A DNA stretch of 44,792 nucleotides from Microbacterium resistens NBRC 103078 (GCF_001552355.1 NZ_BCRA01000002.1:1-44792), one strand, 5' to 3'; shown: positions 15,267 through 26,832, counted from the first letter of the stretch. Notes: generated by a model from the sequence alone, not told the origin. Program-made: numbers and translations.

Positions 15267-16778
15267 TTGACCACCGATTTCATCGTCGTGACCCCGGACG
15301 ACGCCGTCGAATTCAACGACGTGTATCGCAACGTGACCGGAAGCGCCGGATACATCGCGTGCAACAACCTGTACAGCCGGCTGGTGCTCAACGAGTGGAG
15401 CGACATCCACCCGTATCCCGACCTCGCGACGCACTGGGAGTGCCTGGACGGCGCCCGTCGCTGGCGCTTCCACCTGAACCAGGCCGCGCGCTGGCACGAC
15501 GGGACCCCGCTCACGGCGCACGACGTCCACTACACCCACACCCACGCCATCGCGAACGGCTACACCGGCGGGCGGATGCTCAAGGACGTCGCAGCGATCG
15601 AGATCGTGAACGACCACACCCTCGACTACCACCTGAAGGGCCCGAACTCGGGCTTCCTCGTGATGCTCGGGAACTTCGTCTGGACCCACATCCTCCCCGC
15701 GCACCTGTACGAGGGGACCGACTGGGCGACGAACCCGCACAACCTCGACCCGGTCGGATCCGGGCCCTTCCGCTTCGCCGAGTGGATCCCCGGCGACCGG
15801 ATCGTCATGGAGGCGGTGAAGGACCACTGGGGCCCGCGCCCCGAGATCGACCGGCTGATCCTCAAGATCGTCCCCGATCGCGACGAGTGCGTGCGGATGC
15901 TCGCCCGCGGCGAGGCGCACTACTTCCCGCAGGACACGCTCACGAAGGACCGGCTGCCGCTGCTGGAGGGCGCGACCGCCGGCATCGAGCTCATGCTCGA
16001 CCGCGGACCGGGACAGGCCCTCCTCGACTTCAACCAGGCGCAGGACCGGTGGAAGGACGTGCGCGCCCGCCGGGCGATCGCCCAGGCGGTCGACCGCTCG
16101 GAGATCGACGCGCTCGGCGACCCTGGCATCTCGCAGGCCTGGGACCACTACCTGCTCGCCAGCACGGACTGGGCGTTCAACGCGGAGGCGAAGGCGCCCG
16201 CGCACGATCCGGCCGGCGCCGAGGAACTGCTGGACGAGGTCGGGATGACGCGCGGCGCGGACGGACGCCGCGGCCACCTGCGCCTGTACTACATGGACAC
16301 GTTCGACGGGCACCGTCCGCTCGCACGGATCGTGGCGGACCAGCTCGACCGGGTCGGCTTCGACGTGACGTGGTCGGGGCTGAGCTCTGTCGACTGGGCG
16401 AACACGATCACGCGCGACCGCGACTTCGACCTCATCATCATCGGCGGATCCATGACCCCGGACCCGGAGATCATGTCGACGAAGTACTCGACCGGCGGCG
16501 ACAACAACGTCGGCGGGCACGCGAACCCGGAGGTCGACGCGGCGTTCCAGCGGGCCAGGGAGGCCCTGACGATCCCCGAGCGCGGGGAGCACTACCGGGA
16601 GCTCCAGACCGTCCTCGCCCGGGACGTGGAGTACGTCCCGCTGTTCTGGTACGGCACCTACTTCGCCCGCAGCACGGACTTCTTCGGCTGGTCGGACCAG
16701 GTGGCGTACACGGTCCCGTGGTGGCACTGGGGCCGGATCCGGCCCGTCGCGACCGCGGACCGCGTGGCGGCGGGCTGA
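15267..16778 (+). CDS. signal-less SBP family 5 protein, copy A
   Basis: Encodes 503 residues with the whole family-5 binding fold: [80 protein letters not shown] and YYMDTFDGHRPLARI. It has no signal peptide, lipobox or membrane segment: the protein starts MTTDFIVVTPDDAVEFNDVY, already inside the fold. The start is TTG 15267 with AAAGG 10 nt upstream, and no other in-frame start lies upstream before a stop. The product should stay in the cytoplasm. Copy B at 20491 is a close paralogue, by eye around 70% identical. The permease gene starts 4 nt after its stop, so it is part of the transporter operon. A cytosolic sensor or an enzyme derived from an SBP are both possible. Confidence 0.88.
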   Translation: MTTDFIVVTPDDAVEFNDVYRNVTGSAGYIACNNLYSRLVLNEWSDIHPYPDLATHWECLDGARRWRFHLNQAARWHDGTPLTAHDVHYTHTHAIANGYTGGRMLKDVAAIEIVNDHTLDYHLKGPNSGFLVMLGNFVWTHILPAHLYEGTDWATNPHNLDPVGSGPFRFAEWIPGDRIVMEAVKDHWGPRPEIDRLILKIVPDRDECVRMLARGEAHYFPQDTLTKDRLPLLEGATAGIELMLDRGPGQALLDFNQAQDRWKDVRARRAIAQAVDRSEIDALGDPGISQAWDHYLLASTDWAFNAEAKAPAHDPAGAEELLDEVGMTRGADGRRGHLRLYYMDTFDGHRPLARIVADQLDRVGFDVTWSGLSSVDWANTITRDRDFDLIIIGGSMTPDPEIMSTKYSTGGDNNVGGHANPEVDAAFQRAREALTIPERGEHYRELQTVLARDVEYVPLFWYGTYFARSTDFFGWSDQVAYTVPWWHWGRIRPVATADRVAAG

Positions 16779-16782
16779 CGCG

Positions 16783-17755
16783 ATGGTCGGGATGATCCTG
16801 CGCCGATTCGGCAGCGCGCTCATGGTGCTGCTGCTGTCGACGGTGCTCATCTTCGTGATCGTCGGCGTCTCCGGCGACCCGCTGGCGGAGCTGCGCGATC
16901 GCCAGCCGCCCGTGTCGGAGAGCGTGATCTCCGCGGAGGAGCACCGTCTCGGCCTGGATCTCCCGATCGCCCAGCGCTACGTCCTGTGGCTCGGCGGACT
17001 GCTCCGAGGGGACTTCGGCCCCTCGGTGCAGCCCGCCAGAGACATCGGCGCGGAGCTGGGCAGCCGGATCGGCGTGAGCCTTCAGCTCGTCGGCGTCGCC
17101 GTCGTCATCGCCCTCGTATTGGCGGTGCTCGCCGGCACGGTCTCGGCGCTGCGGCAGCGGCGCTGGCCCGACGTCGTGCTCACCCCGACGGCGTTCGTCC
17201 TGCTGGCGCTGCCCTCGTTCTGGCTGGCCGTCCTGCTCAAGCAGTGGGGGATCGGGTTCAACGAGCTGACCGGATACCAGGTCTTCGCTACGGTCGGGGC
17301 GACCTCCATCCCCGCGCCCACCGACCCGCTGGCCTCGTTCCTGGACAGCGCCGCCCACCTCGTCCTGCCCACGATCGTCCTCACTCTCGTGCACTACGCG
17401 GTGTGGAGCCGCTATCAGCGCACGGCCGTGGCGGAGAGCCTCGGCAGCGACCACGTCCGCTTCGCCGTGCTCAAGGGCCTGCCCCGGCGGACCGTGGTCT
17501 GGTCGTACGTCGTGCGGCCCGCGCTGGTGCCCATCGTCACCATCGTCGCGCTGGATCTTCCCGCCCTGTTCTCCGGCGCCGTGATCACCGAGACGGTGTT
17601 CCAGTGGCGCGGGATGGGCGTCTTCCTGCTGGAGTCGATCACGCTGCGGGACACGAACGCGGTGATGGCCTGGCTGCTCATCGCCGCGGCCGCCGTCGTG
17701 CTGTTCAACCTGATCGCCGACCTGCTCTACCTCGTCCTCGACCCCCGGGTGCGCT

Positions 17756-17769
<14 letters not shown>
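16783..17769 (+). CDS. ABC transporter permease, DppB/OppB-like
   Basis: Encodes 328 residues with six predicted membrane helices, starting MILRRFGSALMVLLLSTVLI after two or three codons. Features of the DppB class are the N-terminal helix, GDPLAELRDR, LGLDLPIAQRYVLWLGGLLR GDFG just before helix 2, and an EAA-type loop in VRFAVLKGLPRRTVVWSYVV that contacts the ATPase. It forms the channel with the permease half of the next gene. ATG 16783 lies 4 nt after the stop of copy A, and the next gene starts 14 nt before its own stop, so translation is coupled throughout. Confidence 0.93.
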
Positions 17770-19549
<1,780 letters not shown>

Positions 19550-19550
19550 C

Positions 19551-20447
19551 ATGGATCGTCCCACTCCCGTTCCCGCCGCCGACGCCGCGTCGGCGGCCGA
19601 GCCCCTGCTGCAGGTGCGCGAGCTCGTCACGCACTTCCGGCCGCGGCGCCGGGGCGCGGTCGTCCACGCGCTCTGCGGGGTGTCTCTGGATCTGCGTCCC
19701 GGAGAGACCTTCGCGGTCGTGGGGGAGTCCGGATCGGGGAAGACCACGTTGCTGCGCACCATCCTCGGCCTCGAGCGCGCGACGGCCGGGAGCGTCCGCT
19801 TCCGCGGGGAGGACGTCACCGGCGTGCGCGGCGCCGCCGGGCGCCGGTTCCGGGCGGCGGTGTCGGTCGTGTTCCAGGACCCGTACACGTCGCTGGACCC
19901 GCGGATGACGGTCGCCGACATCCTGCGCGAGCCGCGCCGGATCCAGCGGCTCGCGCACCGGCCGGGCCAGATCGCCGAGCTCCTCGCCCAGGTGCGCCTG
20001 CCCGCCGACGCCGTCGACCGGTTTCCGCACGAGTTCTCCGGAGGACAGCGGCAGCGCATCGCGATCGCCAGAGCGCTCGCCGTGGACCCGGACCTCATCA
20101 TCCTGGACGAGCCGGTGTCGGCCCTGGACGTGTCGGTGCAGGCGGAGATCCTGGAGCTGCTCCGGGACCTCCAGCGCCAGCGCGGCGTCTCGTACCTCTT
20201 CGTGTCGCATGACATGGCCGTGGTCGCCGAGCTCGCCCACCGGATCGGCGTCATGCACGGCGGTCAGATGGTCGAGGCGGGGCCTGCCGCGCAGGTCATC
20301 GGGGATCCCGCACACCCGTACACCCGCGCCCTGCTGGCCGCGGTCCCCGTCCCGGACCCGGCTCTCCAGCGGGCACGCATGCGCGCGCCGCTGCCGGTCT
20401 GGCCGACACCGGACAGTCCCGCGGCCCCGTGCCCGGCCGAGGCATGA
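19551..20447 (+). CDS. ABC transporter ATP-binding protein, DppF/OppF-like
   Basis: Encodes 298 residues. Walker [10 protein letters not shown] (near 58), Q-loop [14 protein letters not shown], signature [15 protein letters not shown] (near 161), Walker [14 protein letters not shown] and switch SHDMAVV are all intact. The C-terminal part ([17 protein letters not shown]) is the oligopeptide-type domain. It should pair with the ATPase half of the fusion protein to give the heterodimeric motor. ATG 19551 lies 1 nt after the fusion gene stop. Of the two ATPases in the cluster this one is free-standing. Confidence 0.94.
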   Translation: MDRPTPVPAADAASAAEPLLQVRELVTHFRPRRRGAVVHALCGVSLDLRPGETFAVVGESGSGKTTLLRTILGLERATAGSVRFRGEDVTGVRGAAGRRFRAAVSVVFQDPYTSLDPRMTVADILREPRRIQRLAHRPGQIAELLAQVRLPADAVDRFPHEFSGGQRQRIAIARALAVDPDLIILDEPVSALDVSVQAEILELLRDLQRQRGVSYLFVSHDMAVVAELAHRIGVMHGGQMVEAGPAAQVIGDPAHPYTRALLAAVPVPDPALQRARMRAPLPVWPTPDSPAAPCPAEA

Positions 20448-20490
20448 ACCTCCCGTCGCAGCCGCGGCGGGTTCCCCGAGAAGGAGGATG

Positions 20491-21972
20491 ATGAGCGTCG
20501 ACTTCATCGTGGCCACACCCCACGACGCCCTCGAGTTCAACGACGTCTACCGCAACACCACCGGCAGCGCCGGATACCTGGCGTGCAACAACATCTACAA
20601 CCGCGTCGTGCTCAACGAGTGGTACGAGATCAACCCGTTCCCGGACCTCGCGACGCACTGGGAGTGCCTCGACGGCGCGCGGCGCTGGCGGTTCCACCTG
20701 AACAAGGCGGCGCGGTGGCAGGACGGGACGCCCCTGACGGCCCACGACGTGGCCTACACCCACAGCCATGCGAAGGAGATGGGCTACACCGGCGCGATGT
20801 TCCTGCAGGACGTCGATCACATCGAGGAGGTCGACCGGCACACCGTCGACTACCACCTTTCCCGGCCCAACTCGGGGTTCCTGGTGCTGCTGGGGAACTT
20901 CATCTTCGCCCACATCCTGCCCGCGCACCTCTACGAGGGCACCGACTGGTCGACCAACCCGCACAACCTGAAGCCGGTCGGATCCGGACCGTTCCGGCTC
21001 GTCGACTGGACGCCCGGGGAGCACGTGATCATGGAGGCGGTCCCCGACCACTGGGGTCCGCAGCCGGCGATCGACCGGCTGATCCTGAAGATCGTGCCGG
21101 ACCGGGACGAGTGCGTGCGCATGGTCGCGCGCGGCGAGGCGCACATCGTGCCGCAGGACACGCTCACCCGCGACCGCCTGCACCTGGTCCCGGAGGATTC
21201 CGAGGCCGAGATCATGACCCGCCAAGGGCCGGGCATGGCCCTGCTGGACTTCAACCACCGCCAGGAGCGGTGGAAGGACGAGCGCGCCCGTCGTGCGATC
21301 GCGCACGCGGTCGACCGCAGCGAGATCGATCGGCTCGGCGACCCCGGCGTCTCGCAGGCGTGGGACCACTACCTCCTCGGCAGCAGCGAGTGGGCGTTCA
21401 ACCCCGAGGCCAAGGCGCCGGCGCACGACGTCGAGGCCGCCGAGCGCCTCCTCGACGAGGCCGGGCTGACGAAGGACGCGAACGGCAGCCGCGGCGACAT
21501 CCGGCTGTACTACATGGACATGTTCTTCGGGCACAAGCCGCTCGCCGAGATCGTCGCGCGACAGCTCGAGGCGGTCGGGTTCGCGGTGACGTACGACGGC
21601 CTGTCCTCCCCGGACTGGGCCTCGATCGTCCGGCGGGGCGGGGAGTTCGACCTCATCATCGTCGGCGGCTCGATGGCTCCGGATCCGGAGATCACGGCGA
21701 CGAAGTACTCCAGCGCCGGGCGCAACAACATGGCCGGCCACGCCAACGCCGACGTCGACGCCGCCTACGAGGCCGCGCGCGAGGCCACGACGCTCGCGGA
21801 GCGCGGCGCGCACTACCGCCGGCTCCAGGAGGTGTGGGCCCGCGACACGGAGTGGGTGCCCCTGTTCTGGTACGGCATGTACTACCCGCGCAGCAAGCAC
21901 TTCTTCGGCTGGGCGGACCAGATCGGCTTCTCCATCCCCTGGTGGCACTGGGGCCGGATGCGCCGGATCTGA
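20491..21972 (+). CDS. signal-less SBP family 5 protein, copy B
   Basis: Encodes 493 residues paralogous to copy A along the whole length, beginning [20 protein letters not shown]. Again the family-5 fold is complete ([55 protein letters not shown]) and again there is no export signal. AAGGAGG (20481-20487) precedes two adjacent ATGs (20488 and 20491); the second gives better spacing and a better match to copy A. It is 43 nt after the DppF-like gene and closes the cluster; a hairpin follows at 21987-22010. Having two such genes bracketing one transporter suggests retained, perhaps specialised, functions rather than decay. Confidence 0.88.
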   Translation: MSVDFIVATPHDALEFNDVYRNTTGSAGYLACNNIYNRVVLNEWYEINPFPDLATHWECLDGARRWRFHLNKAARWQDGTPLTAHDVAYTHSHAKEMGYTGAMFLQDVDHIEEVDRHTVDYHLSRPNSGFLVLLGNFIFAHILPAHLYEGTDWSTNPHNLKPVGSGPFRLVDWTPGEHVIMEAVPDHWGPQPAIDRLILKIVPDRDECVRMVARGEAHIVPQDTLTRDRLHLVPEDSEAEIMTRQGPGMALLDFNHRQERWKDERARRAIAHAVDRSEIDRLGDPGVSQAWDHYLLGSSEWAFNPEAKAPAHDVEAAERLLDEAGLTKDANGSRGDIRLYYMDMFFGHKPLAEIVARQLEAVGFAVTYDGLSSPDWASIVRRGGEFDLIIVGGSMAPDPEITATKYSSAGRNNMAGHANADVDAAYEAAREATTLAERGAHYRRLQEVWARDTEWVPLFWYGMYYPRSKHFFGWADQIGFSIPWWHWGRMRRI

Positions 21973-21986
21973 TCGAGACGGGCGGG

Positions 21987-22010
21987 CGGGGACGAATGGT
22001 GCCGTCCCCG
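21987..22010 (+). terminator. hairpin ending the peptide-ABC cluster
   Basis: CGGGGACG (21987-21994) pairs with CGTCCCCG (22003-22010) around an 8-nt loop, 14 nt after the copy B stop. Confidence 0.55.
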
Positions 22011-22048
22011 TCCGCCGACCACCGGACGGGAGCGGCGGCGCGCGTGGC

Positions 22049-22054
22049 TACGAT
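22049..22054 (+). promoter_or_regulatory. -10 element of leaderless coaA
   Basis: TACGAT ends 7 nt before GTG 22062. An in-frame ATG at 22053 overlaps this box, so the GTG is preferred as the start. Confidence 0.5.
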
Positions 22055-22061
22055 GGGGGAC

Positions 22062-23003
22062 GTGAGTCCCGAGACCCTCGCGCCGCTGTCGCCGTACCGC
22101 CGGATCGACCGAGCGGACTGGGCGCGCCTGGCGGCCGACCTGGACCAGCCCCTGTCCGAGACCGAGGTCGTGGAGATCCGGGGCATCGGCGATCGGCTGG
22201 ATCTCACCGAGGTCCGCGAGGTGTATCTGCCGCTGAGCCGGCTGCTCAGCCTCTACGCGACCTCCACCAAGAAGCTCGGCGCGGCGACCAGCACCTTCCT
22301 CCAGGAGGAGGACGACACCACGCCCTTCGTCGTCGGCGTGGCCGGATCCGTCGCGGTCGGGAAGTCCACCATCGCCCGCCTGCTCCGGGAGCTCATGAGC
22401 CGCTGGCCCGGCACGCCGCGGGTGGAGCTCGTCACGACGGACGGCTTCCTCTACCCGAACGCCGAGCTCGAGCGGCGCGGGCTCATGGACCGCAAGGGCT
22501 TCCCGGAGTCGTACGATCGCCGGGCGCTGGTCGAGTTCCTCACGAAGGTGAAGAGCGGCGCCGAGGAGGCCCGCGCGCCCTTCTACTCGCACATCCGCTA
22601 CGACATCGTGCCCGACGCTCACGTGGTGGTCCGCCGCCCCGACGTCGTGATCGTCGAGGGGCTCAACGTCCTGCAGCCGCCGCCCGCGCCCAACGACGTG
22701 GCCGTCAGCGACCTGTTCGACTTCTCCGTCTACGTCGACGCGGATCCGGATCACATCGCCCAGTGGTACGTCGAGCGCTTCCTCGCCCTGCGCAAGGGGG
22801 CCTTCGCGAACCCGAGCTCGTTCTTCAACGTCTTCGCGCACCTCACCGACGACGAGGCCGTGACCACCGCCATGGGCTACTGGAACGAGATCAACCTGCC
22901 GAACCTCGTCGAGAACGTCCAGCCCACCCGCCATCGCGCCTCGCTCGTGCTGAACAAGGGGGCGGACCACTCCGTCGAGAGCGTCCTGCTCCGCAAGCTC
23001 TGA
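22062..23003 (+). CDS. coaA: type I pantothenate kinase
   Basis: Encodes 313 residues and phosphorylates pantothenate, the first and controlling step of coenzyme A synthesis. Walker [10 protein letters not shown] is near residues 96-104, followed by [20 protein letters not shown], the PESYD motif, [20 protein letters not shown] and IVEGLNVLQ. The C-terminal [15 protein letters not shown] is typical. The bacterial type I enzyme is feedback-inhibited by CoA. It is preceded by a leaderless-type -10 and is independent of the ABC cluster. ATG at 22053 is the alternative start and would add three residues. Confidence 0.95.
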   Translation: MSPETLAPLSPYRRIDRADWARLAADLDQPLSETEVVEIRGIGDRLDLTEVREVYLPLSRLLSLYATSTKKLGAATSTFLQEEDDTTPFVVGVAGSVAVGKSTIARLLRELMSRWPGTPRVELVTTDGFLYPNAELERRGLMDRKGFPESYDRRALVEFLTKVKSGAEEARAPFYSHIRYDIVPDAHVVVRRPDVVIVEGLNVLQPPPAPNDVAVSDLFDFSVYVDADPDHIAQWYVERFLALRKGAFANPSSFFNVFAHLTDDEAVTTAMGYWNEINLPNLVENVQPTRHRASLVLNKGADHSVESVLLRKL

Positions 23004-23065
23004 CCCCGGGCCGAGCCGGTGCCCGCCCGGCTCCTGTCTCCGTCCGGCTCCTGTCTCCGTCCGGC

Positions 23066-23146
23066 CCCGATCTGCACACCCGGTCCCGATCTGCACTCGT
23101 TTCGTGCGATTCGGTGTGCGGATCGGGGTGATGTGTGCAGATCGGG
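23066..23146. repeat. nested double-arm palindrome between coaA and glmS
   Basis: Outer arms CCCGATCTGCACAC (23066-23079) and its exact complement (23133-23146) enclose inner arms CCCGATCTGCAC (23085-23096) and GTGCGGATCGGG (23116-23127), with one mismatch. The half-site is thus repeated twice on each side. A small direct repeat (CTGTCTCCGTCCGGC and a near copy) lies just upstream at 23034-23064. The design is like that at 10887-10955. Confidence 0.8.
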
Positions 23147-23221
23147 TGAGCGCCTCAGCGGTTGGCTCCGACCCGCACGAGCACGCTCCATTCGTTCAGA
23201 ACCTGCGCAAAATGCGCCGCT

Positions 23222-23227
23222 TACTCT
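23222..23227 (+). promoter_or_regulatory. -10 element of leaderless glmS
   Basis: TACTCT ends 7 nt before ATG 23235. No Shine-Dalgarno is present. Confidence 0.55.
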
Positions 23228-23234
23228 GGACCGC

Positions 23235-25082
23235 ATGTGTGGAATCGTCGGTTACGTCGGCTCGCGTCCGAGCCAGGACATCCTCCTCGCGGGGCTCGCT
23301 CGCCTGGAGTACCGCGGTTACGACTCGGCCGGGATCGCCGTGATCGCGGAGGACGGGACGCTCTCCAGCGCGAAGAAGGCCGGGAAGCTCGGCGTGCTGC
23401 GCGACGAGCTCGACGCGCATCCGCTCCCTTCCGGGACGACCGGGATCGGGCACACCCGGTGGGCGACGCACGGCGGCCCGACGGACGTCAACGCGCATCC
23501 GCACCTGGCCGACGAGGGGCGCCTCGCACTCATCCACAACGGCATCATCGAGAACTTCGCGGCGCTGCGCGCCGAGCTCGCCGCGGAGGGCGTGACCTTC
23601 CGCAGCGAGACCGACACCGAGGTCGCCGCGGCCCTGCTCGGGCGCGAGCACGCCCGCACGGGCGACCTCCAGGAGGCGTTCCGCGCCGTCGTCGGACGCC
23701 TCGAGGGGGCCTTCACCCTGCTGGCCGTGCATCAGGACGAGCCGGACCTCGTCGTCGGCGCCCGCCGCAACTCGCCGCTCGTGATCGGCCTGGGCGAGGG
23801 GGAGAACTTCCTCGGCTCCGACGTGGCCGCCTTCGTGGAGCACACCCGTCGCGCCCTCGCGATCGGGCAGGACCAGATCGTCGCGATCACGCCCGGCCAG
23901 GTGACCGTCACCGACTTCGACGGCACGGTCGTCGAGGCCGAGCCGTTCGAGGTGTCGTGGGACGCGGCCGCCGCGGAGAAGGGCGGATGGCCCAGCTTCA
24001 TGGCCAAGGAGGTCTCGGAGGAGCCGGAGGCGGTCGCGAACACGATCCGCGGGCGCGTCCGCGACGGAGAGGTCGTGATCCCGGAGCTCGAGGGCATGGA
24101 CGACCTGCTGCGCGACGTCGACAGGGTCATCGTCACCGCGTGCGGCACGGCCTCGTACGCCGGGATGGTCGGCAAGTACGCGATCGAGCAGTGGGCGCGC
24201 GTGCCCGTGGACGTCGAGCTCGCGCACGAGTTCCGGTACCGGGACCCGGTGATCGGGGACCGCACGCTCGTGGTCTCGATCAGCCAGTCCGGCGAGACCA
24301 TGGACACCCTGATGGCGGTCAAGTACGCGCGGGAGCGCGGCGCGCGGACCCTGTCGATCTGCAACACCCAGGGGGCGACGATCCCTCGGGAGTCCGACGC
24401 GGTCGTCTACACGCACGCGGGACCGGAGGTGGCGGTGGCGTCGACCAAGGCCTTCGTCGCCCAGATCACGGCCCTGGAGCTGCTGGGCCTGCACATGGGG
24501 CGCGTCCGCGGGACGCTGTCGTCGGACGCCGCGCGCGACGTCGCCGAGCTGGAGGCGCTCCCGGGCAAGCTCGCCCGCGTCCTGGAGTCGGAGCAGGCGC
24601 ACGTGGCACAGCTGGCGGGATGGATGGCCGACACCCGTTCGGTGCTGTTCCTCGGCCGTCACGTCGGCTATCCGATCGCCCTGGAGGGCGCGCTCAAGCT
24701 CAAGGAGATCTCCTACATCCACGCGGAGGGCTTCGCCGCGGGCGAGCTCAAGCACGGCCCGATCGCTCTCATCGAGCCGGGGCAGCCGGTGTTCGTGATC
24801 GTCCCCTCGCCGCGTCACTCGTCCCTCGTGCATGCGAAGGTGATCTCCAACATCCAGGAGATCCGCGCGCGCGGCGCCCGGGTGATCGTCATCGCGGAGG
24901 AGGGGGACGCGGCGGTCCTGCCCTTCACGGACGAGGTGATCCGGATCCCGCTGGCCGAGCCGCTGTTCGAGCCGATCCTCGCCGTCGTGCCGCTGCAGAT
25001 CTTCGCGATGGCGCTCGCCACGGCGAAGGGGCTGGACGTGGATCAGCCGCGCAACCTCGCCAAGTCCGTCACGGTCGAGTGA
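23235..25082 (+). CDS. glmS: glutamine-fructose-6-phosphate aminotransferase (isomerising)
   Basis: Encodes 615 residues. It makes glucosamine-6-phosphate from fructose-6-phosphate and glutamine, feeding GlmM (9.5 kb) and peptidoglycan synthesis. After removal of Met1 the catalytic Cys2 of the glutaminase domain is exposed (MCGIVGYVGSRPSQDILLAG). HTRWATHGGP, HNGIIENFAALR and SDVAAFVEHTR belong to this domain (about 1-240). Two SIS domains follow, with VTACGTASYAGMVGKYAIEQ, SISQSGETMDTL and GFAAGELKHGPIAL; the C terminus QPRNLAKSVTVE is essential and conserved. No glmS ribozyme could fit in a leader this short. Confidence 0.97.
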   Translation: MCGIVGYVGSRPSQDILLAGLARLEYRGYDSAGIAVIAEDGTLSSAKKAGKLGVLRDELDAHPLPSGTTGIGHTRWATHGGPTDVNAHPHLADEGRLALIHNGIIENFAALRAELAAEGVTFRSETDTEVAAALLGREHARTGDLQEAFRAVVGRLEGAFTLLAVHQDEPDLVVGARRNSPLVIGLGEGENFLGSDVAAFVEHTRRALAIGQDQIVAITPGQVTVTDFDGTVVEAEPFEVSWDAAAAEKGGWPSFMAKEVSEEPEAVANTIRGRVRDGEVVIPELEGMDDLLRDVDRVIVTACGTASYAGMVGKYAIEQWARVPVDVELAHEFRYRDPVIGDRTLVVSISQSGETMDTLMAVKYARERGARTLSICNTQGATIPRESDAVVYTHAGPEVAVASTKAFVAQITALELLGLHMGRVRGTLSSDAARDVAELEALPGKLARVLESEQAHVAQLAGWMADTRSVLFLGRHVGYPIALEGALKLKEISYIHAEGFAAGELKHGPIALIEPGQPVFVIVPSPRHSSLVHAKVISNIQEIRARGARVIVIAEEGDAAVLPFTDEVIRIPLAEPLFEPILAVVPLQIFAMALATAKGLDVDQPRNLAKSVTVE

Positions 25083-25138
25083 CCCCGGCCCGTCGAGCGC
25101 CGCACCTGCGCGCGGTGCCGCCACACTCGCGCGCGGTG

Positions 25139-25197
25139 CCGAGTGGTCAGAAACTGTGGGTTCACGGCGCGCCAACCCACACTTTCTGACCACTCGG
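25139..25197. repeat. palindromic intergenic element, copy 1 (between glmS and acpS)
   Basis: Left arm 25139-25162 reads CCGAGTGGTCAG then AAACTGTGGGTT. Right arm 25174-25197 is its complement with one mismatch (C opposite C at the ninth base of AAACTG's neighbourhood). The 11-nt loop contains GGCGCGC. Upstream, GCGCGCGGTGCCG occurs twice (about 25109-25142). Copy 2 is at 31342-31396. Confidence 0.9.
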
Positions 25198-25246
25198 CCG
25201 GGGCGGCGGTGCGACGGGAGCCACGGGAGCGCGGGGCGGGCGCGAG

Positions 25247-25252
25247 TAGGCT
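25247..25252 (+). promoter_or_regulatory. -10 element of leaderless acpS
   Basis: TAGGCT ends 6 nt before GTG 25259; there is no Shine-Dalgarno. Confidence 0.55.
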
Positions 25253-25258
25253 GAACCG

Positions 25259-25729
25259 GTGATCATCGGTACCGGCATCGACATCGTGGACATCGCGCGG
25301 TTCGAGCAGACGATGACGCGGACCCCCCGGTTGTCCGAGCGGCTCTTCGCTCCGGCCGAGCGGTCGCTGCGGCTGGCGTCGCTCGCCGCGCGCTACGCCG
25401 CGAAGGAAGCGCTGATCAAGGCCCTCGGCGGATCGGACGGCGTGCACTGGACGGAGATCGAGATCGCCTCGGAGGAGTCCGGCCGCCCCTACTTCGTGCT
25501 CACCGGCACCACCGCCGAGGTCGTCCGGGAACGGGGCATCTCCACGGTGCACCTCACGCTCAGCCACGACGCGGGCCTGGCCGCCGCGTTCGTCGTCGCG
25601 GAGGGGCCCGATACCCCCTCCGGCCGCCCACACCCCCCGGGAGAAGCGCCTGCAGGAGGGGGTCCCGGCGGGCAGAGGGGGTCTCGCGCCGATACTGTGG
25701 ACGATCCGCCGAGGGAGGGCAGACCATGA
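25259..25729 (+). CDS. acpS: holo-[acyl-carrier-protein] synthase with extended C terminus
   Basis: Encodes 156 residues. It moves the phosphopantetheine arm of CoA to a serine of acyl carrier protein. The metal-binding pair is Asp8 (MIIGTGIDIVDIARFEQ) and Glu50 (RYAAKEALIKALGG), and HLTLSHDAGLAAAFVVAE closes the core at about residue 118. Some 38 residues of Pro/Gly-rich sequence follow (GRPHPPGEAPAGGGPGGQRG), beyond the normal family length of about 120. This tail spans the intergenic region and the alr ribosome-binding site, so it may simply be lack of a stop codon in GC-rich DNA. The stop overlaps the alr ATG by 4 nt. Confidence 0.93.
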   Translation: MIIGTGIDIVDIARFEQTMTRTPRLSERLFAPAERSLRLASLAARYAAKEALIKALGGSDGVHWTEIEIASEESGRPYFVLTGTTAEVVRERGISTVHLTLSHDAGLAAAFVVAEGPDTPSGRPHPPGEAPAGGGPGGQRGSRADTVDDPPREGRP

Positions 25730-26832
25730 CCCTGTTCCGCGAAGCCGTGATCGACCTGGACGCGATCAGCGACAACACCCGTCAGCTGCGCCGGATGACC
25801 AGCACCGACGTCATCGGCGTGATCAAGGCGAACGCCTACGGGCACGGAGCCGCGTCGGCAGCCGTCGCGGCGCTCGCCGGCGGCGCGACCCGGCTGGGCG
25901 TGGCCACGGTCGACGAGGCGCTGGCGTTGCGCCGAGAGGGCGTCAACGCGCCCGTGCTCGCCTGGCTGCACGCCCCGCAGCGCCGTTTCGACGACGCCGC
26001 CGAGGCGGGCATCGAGATCGGCATCTCCTCCTTCGACCAGCTCGAGGCCGCCGCGGCCGCCGCCTCGGCGCGGACCCCGGTCGGAGTCCACCTGAAGCTC
26101 GAGACCGGCCTGTCCCGCAACGGCGTCGCGCCCGCCGCCTGGGAGCGCGTGCTCGCGGAGGCCGCACGGCTGGAGCGGATCGGTCGGATCCGGATCGTGG
26201 GCCTGTTCAGCCACGTCTCCAACACGTCGCCCGCGGACGACCTGGCCGCCCTCGCCGCCTTCGAGCGCGGCTGCGCGCAGGCCGAGGCCGCGGGCGTGCG
26301 ACCGGAGATCCGCCACCTCGCGGCCACCGCGGCGGCGATCGACCTGCCGGAGACCCGCCTCGACGCCGTGCGCATCGGCATCGGCCTGTACGGGCTGTCG
26401 CCGTTCGACGACCGCTCGTCCGCGGACCTGGGCCTGCGCCCTGCGATGACGCTTCGGGCCGCCGTCGCGGCCGTGCGCCGCGTCCCCGCCGGGCAGGGCG
26501 TCTCCTACGGGTACGACCACCGCACCGCCCAGGAGACCACCCTCGCCCTGATCCCGCTGGGCTACGCCGACGGGATCCCGAGGCAGGCGTCGGGACGCGG
26601 GCCGGTCCTCATCGGCGGACGGCGCTTCCCGGTGGCCGGACGGATCGCGATGGACCAGTTCGTCGTGGACGTCGGCGACCACGCCGTCGCCGTCGGCGAC
26701 GAGGCGATCCTGTTCGGGGATCCCACCCTCGGTCATCCGTCCGCCACGACCTGGGCGGACGCGGCGGGCACCATCAACTACGAGATCGTCACCCGGATCG
26801 GCCCCCGGGTGCCGCGGCGGACGGTCTCGTGA
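25726..26832 (+). CDS. alr: alanine racemase
   Basis: Encodes 368 residues and makes D-alanine for peptidoglycan. The PLP lysine is Lys34 in VIGVIKANAYGHG. The second catalytic residue is Tyr261 in GVSYGYDHRT, and the substrate region MDQFVVDVGD is present. RLDAVRIGIGLYGLSP is typical. ATG 25726 has GAGGGAGGG 10 nt upstream; a TACTGT at 25693-25698 could give an additional promoter inside the acpS tail. It overlaps acpS by 4 nt and tsaE by 4 nt, so the three are coupled. In several actinobacteria alr and tsaE are neighbours in the same way. Confidence 0.97.
   Translation: MTLFREAVIDLDAISDNTRQLRRMTSTDVIGVIKANAYGHGAASAAVAALAGGATRLGVATVDEALALRREGVNAPVLAWLHAPQRRFDDAAEAGIEIGISSFDQLEAAAAAASARTPVGVHLKLETGLSRNGVAPAAWERVLAEAARLERIGRIRIVGLFSHVSNTSPADDLAALAAFERGCAQAEAAGVRPEIRHLAATAAAIDLPETRLDAVRIGIGLYGLSPFDDRSSADLGLRPAMTLRAAVAAVRRVPAGQGVSYGYDHRTAQETTLALIPLGYADGIPRQASGRGPVLIGGRRFPVAGRIAMDQFVVDVGDHAVAVGDEAILFGDPTLGHPSATTWADAAGTINYEIVTRIGPRVPRRTVS

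Noticed and set aside
13362..16850. 1162-codon minus-strand frame across the SBP genes
   Set aside because: It is antisense to two clear SBP genes and shows only low-complexity Arg/Val/Asp sequence. Its size reflects lack of stop codons at high GC.
23004..23234. Possible glmS ribozyme or riboswitch upstream of glmS
   Set aside because: The likely transcript begins at the start codon (TACTCT 7 nt upstream). The gap holds a nested palindrome, not the ribozyme core, and the ribozyme is typical of Firmicutes.
25043..25633. Minus-strand frame ending in GHSTVTDLARLRG
   Set aside because: This string recurs in databases as a spurious translation; here it is antisense to glmS and acpS, whose families are certain.
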